Below the pieces are notes generated by a model. That model had not been told where the DNA came from. It searched no databases and saw nothing but the letters and a program-made list of their open reading frames with translations. Of a DNA stretch of 64,000 nucleotides, positions 61,900 to 64,000 are shown piece by piece (position 1 is the first letter of the stretch; each line of letters opens with the position of its first letter). The translations under genes and the position numbers were made by a program. This stretch comes from Rhizophagus clarus (lineage: Eukaryota; Glomeromycota; Glomeromycetes; Glomerales; Glomeraceae): contig BLAL01000018.1 in the NCBI GenBank assembly GCA_015698045.1, positions 1,178,001-1,242,000 of the forward strand, read 5' to 3'.

Positions 61900-63297
61900 A
61901 TTAATCGTTTCCTCCTTCATCATCAAAATCGAATAATAGTAGTTGAAAAAGAGCGGAACACACTTATGGTTTCATAAATAAACATTTCCATGATTTTACC
62001 TAAATTATTTTTGAATTTCTTTCTTCCCATAAAGGTAAAGAAACAATCACTGTTAAAATCGATCTTTAATTTCATTTGCGATTATAAGTTTTTATTTTTG
62101 GGGCTTTTAAATTCGTATTCAAATCCATATATGCGGTTGATTGAATGAAAAATTCTGATAAAATTCCCATGAGTATTTATATAAACTATTGTTGTACGTT
62201 GGCTGTATGGAAAAATAGTTTTGATTACTTGTGAACTTTAATATCTGTGCGATAGACTCGCTTAAAAGAAGTCAATGTATTGGAAGTGCGATAAAGAAAA
62301 TTAGCTCTGAAGAAGCGATGTCATAAACGTGAATGTTTTTGATTATAACTGTGCAGATTCACGAGGAAGAGAATTTAAAGCTTGTAAACAAATATCCATT
62401 TTTTCATTCAAAAATTTCATGGAATTTATTAACGTGAACTTTCATCAAAATTTCAAATTTAATAGGGTTAATGTTGTTTATTTCTATAATTGCATGTCTC
62501 GTGTACAAATGACGATCATTTTTTATTCTACAGATGGATCATAAAGTTAATATTGGTATTATAGATAACAACGATTAATATAGACGTCGTTTTACTGTAA
62601 TCACTTGTAAACGAAACTATGTAATCTCTTATCACTCAACCGCAACAAAAAAAAAAAAAAAAATTTATGAAATAAAATTTCTACACCAAGGAATAAAAAA
62701 TTAGAATACTGTACTTTGGCTGGTAATAATTATCTTTTTATTGTTTTCAGAAATGGCAGAAAAATATATAATCGGTAAATCCGCGTTTAAAATCTTGTTA
62801 AATAATTGACTGACGTAATATTTTTTTATGAAAATAATAATCAATAAACAAGCATAAGGAAACGTAGTTATTTTAATCATTTGATCTCTAATCTCTGGCA
62901 AACTGTCATCTCATTATTTACTTCAATTCAATAAAATAGTCAAAAATTTCACTTTTAGGAAATGAGGCGCAACAGCGAGAATTTATATCAGTTATCACAA
63001 ATAATTTTATTAATGATTTGAAATACTTATTATGTAAATTAAATACTTTTGTTTGTTTATAGAAAGTGAAAATAAAATATATACAGAAATTATGATTTTA
63101 AATTACAAAAACTTTTTTTTACAAATTATTTTTTTGAATAAATTATAACAAATGTAGATTTACTTTATGCTATAGAACCCGTTCGTTAGAAGATCTTCAT
63201 TGTAGCACCAGGCTAATTAAAGATCACCATCCACCACCGAAAGACCTTTTTACTTCTTAAAGTGTCCCCCCCTTTTTTTTGATTAGAAGTTAAGTGT
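61900..63297. other. Gene-free stretch
   Basis: The frame at 62329-62544 has no recognisable domain. A poly-A run occurs near 62647-62661. Confidence 0.4.
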
Positions 63298-63396
63298 TCA
63301 CATTATGGAACATTGATTCGTAGGTTTGAGAGGTTGTTCGGTTACTTCAGAAGCAACGATGACAACTGGTTTAGAAATAACGGTTGTTGGATTCAT
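63298..63396 (-). CDS. 32-residue CaaX-box micropeptide, copy 3
   Basis: Minus strand: MNPTTVISKP, then VVIVASEVTE, then tail PTNQCSIM and TGA. It is nearly identical to copy 1 in the second half but uses synonymous codons (TCC for TCT, GTC ATC for GTT ATT). Protein-level conservation is therefore visible against nucleotide drift. TATAAATATA lies at 63526-63535, 130 bp upstream. The opposite orientation to copies 1 and 2 argues against simple tandem slippage. Confidence 0.7.
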   Translation of the reverse strand: MNPTTVISKPVVIVASEVTEQPLKPTNQCSIM

Positions 63397-63897
63397 TTTG
63401 TCTATACTGAATTTGTTTTTTATTGAAAATGATTATTGAAAGCTTTTTTTTCTGTATTTGTTACTTGAACTTATTTGAACTTTTTTTTTTCGTTATTTGA
63501 TGAAAAATTTAAGGCATAAACATGGTATATTTATACAAATTTTATGCTTAAATTTCATATTATCGTCACTAAAGATTTACATTGTCTTATTATTGTTTAC
63601 GAGATATTTCTCTATTATTATTTCCTATTATTTCCTTATTATGCGTTATTTTCCTCATCCCCTTAAAGTTTCAAGTATAATATAAGTTATTTTAGAATTT
63701 TGTTTTGCTATTGTATTTGTCAATATATGATAATGTCGTGCATAATGCGGTGGCACCATATACCTTATATCTCGTAAATTTATATGTTGTGTCAGATAGA
63801 TATAATTTATTTTTGCTTGTTCTAAAAAAAAAAAAAAAGATAAAAATAAAACCTCTAATACTCCAAGAATAGTAGTGTAACTTACACCAAAAACTTT
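63397..63897. other. Upstream region of micropeptide copy 3, gene-free
   Basis: On the minus strand it contains TATAAATATA and the AAATTTTTCATCAAA block shared with copies 1 and 2. A poly-A run lies near 63825-63838. Confidence 0.45.
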
Positions 63898-63944
63898 CTA
63901 AGGGCTTCTTTTTTTGAGAGGATCAATTTGTTCAGCTTGATCAA
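63898..63944 (-). CDS. Possible last exon of a gene running off the right edge
   Basis: After a TTACAG acceptor the minus strand reads (V)DQAEQIDPLKKRSP and TAG. It is only 15 codons, in coding-like composition. The product is unknown. Confidence 0.25.
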
Positions 63945-64000
63945 CTGTAACTTAACAATAAAAAAAACTCATCGATTGAATAATACAACTTAATAAAATT

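Noticed and set aside
62329-62544. 71-residue plus-strand ORF
   Set aside because: No domain, splice context or promoter; likely chance.

Overview
The window looks like nuclear DNA of an arbuscular mycorrhizal fungus (Glomeromycotina, Rhizophagus-like). It is very AT-rich, its genes are cut by short GT-AG introns, and its gene families are those expanded in that group: TKL/Sel1-type protein kinases with an N-terminal WTSGN..ID linker, BTB-TLDc proteins, a MATA-type HMG box, a DUF7025-like AAA ATPase and Crinkler-like remnants. Species is inference; no rRNA or marker gene is present.

Layout. 1-545: decayed kinase at the left edge. 714-1620: Mutator-like element with exact 9-bp target duplication. 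1.8-7.6 kb: mostly gene-free, with an ambiguous two-strand reading frame at 3.5 kb and a MITE. 7636-14907 (minus): a protein kinase whose N-terminal region is spread over about 5.6 kb of tandem, mutually similar introns separated by single-codon (3-nt) exons. 15-20 kb: MITEs, a decayed kinase copy, pyrimidine-rich tandem repeats and a hAT MITE. 21-25 kb: remnant of a P2X-like receptor, inverted-repeat elements and a hAT-like element. 25731-28448: an 11-exon AAA ATPase. 30.9-32.8 kb: Crinkler-like and integrase remnants. 33126-34631: an intact BTB-TLDc gene. 36590: a MATA-HMG gene. 37.4-40.3 kb: decayed BTB-TLDc and kinase genes. 42 kb: an unrecognised decayed gene. 44248-45942: an intact four-exon kinase. 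46-51 kb: repeats and a decayed kinase. 52857-54069: a secreted aspartyl protease. 55758-59170: a 3.4-kb element with very long inverted repeats. 59.4-63.4 kb: three paralogous 32-residue peptides, all ending in the CaaX box CSIM.

Two observations stand out. First, the 7.6-14.9 kb kinase: 53 micro-exons (51 of 3 nt, one of 6 nt, one of 1 nt) lie between consensus splice sites. Joined in order they give a stop-free, ordinary-looking 53-codon stretch with the genome's A/T-ending codon bias, and the whole spliced CDS closes exactly at 479 codons. Second, the CaaX micropeptide family resembles fungal lipopeptide mating-pheromone precursors in size and ending, and its copies share promoter sequence; function is unproven.

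There is no operon-like organisation. The intact genes (two kinases, BTB-TLDc, AAA ATPase, HMG, protease) are independent transcription units set among decayed paralogs and non-autonomous DNA transposons.
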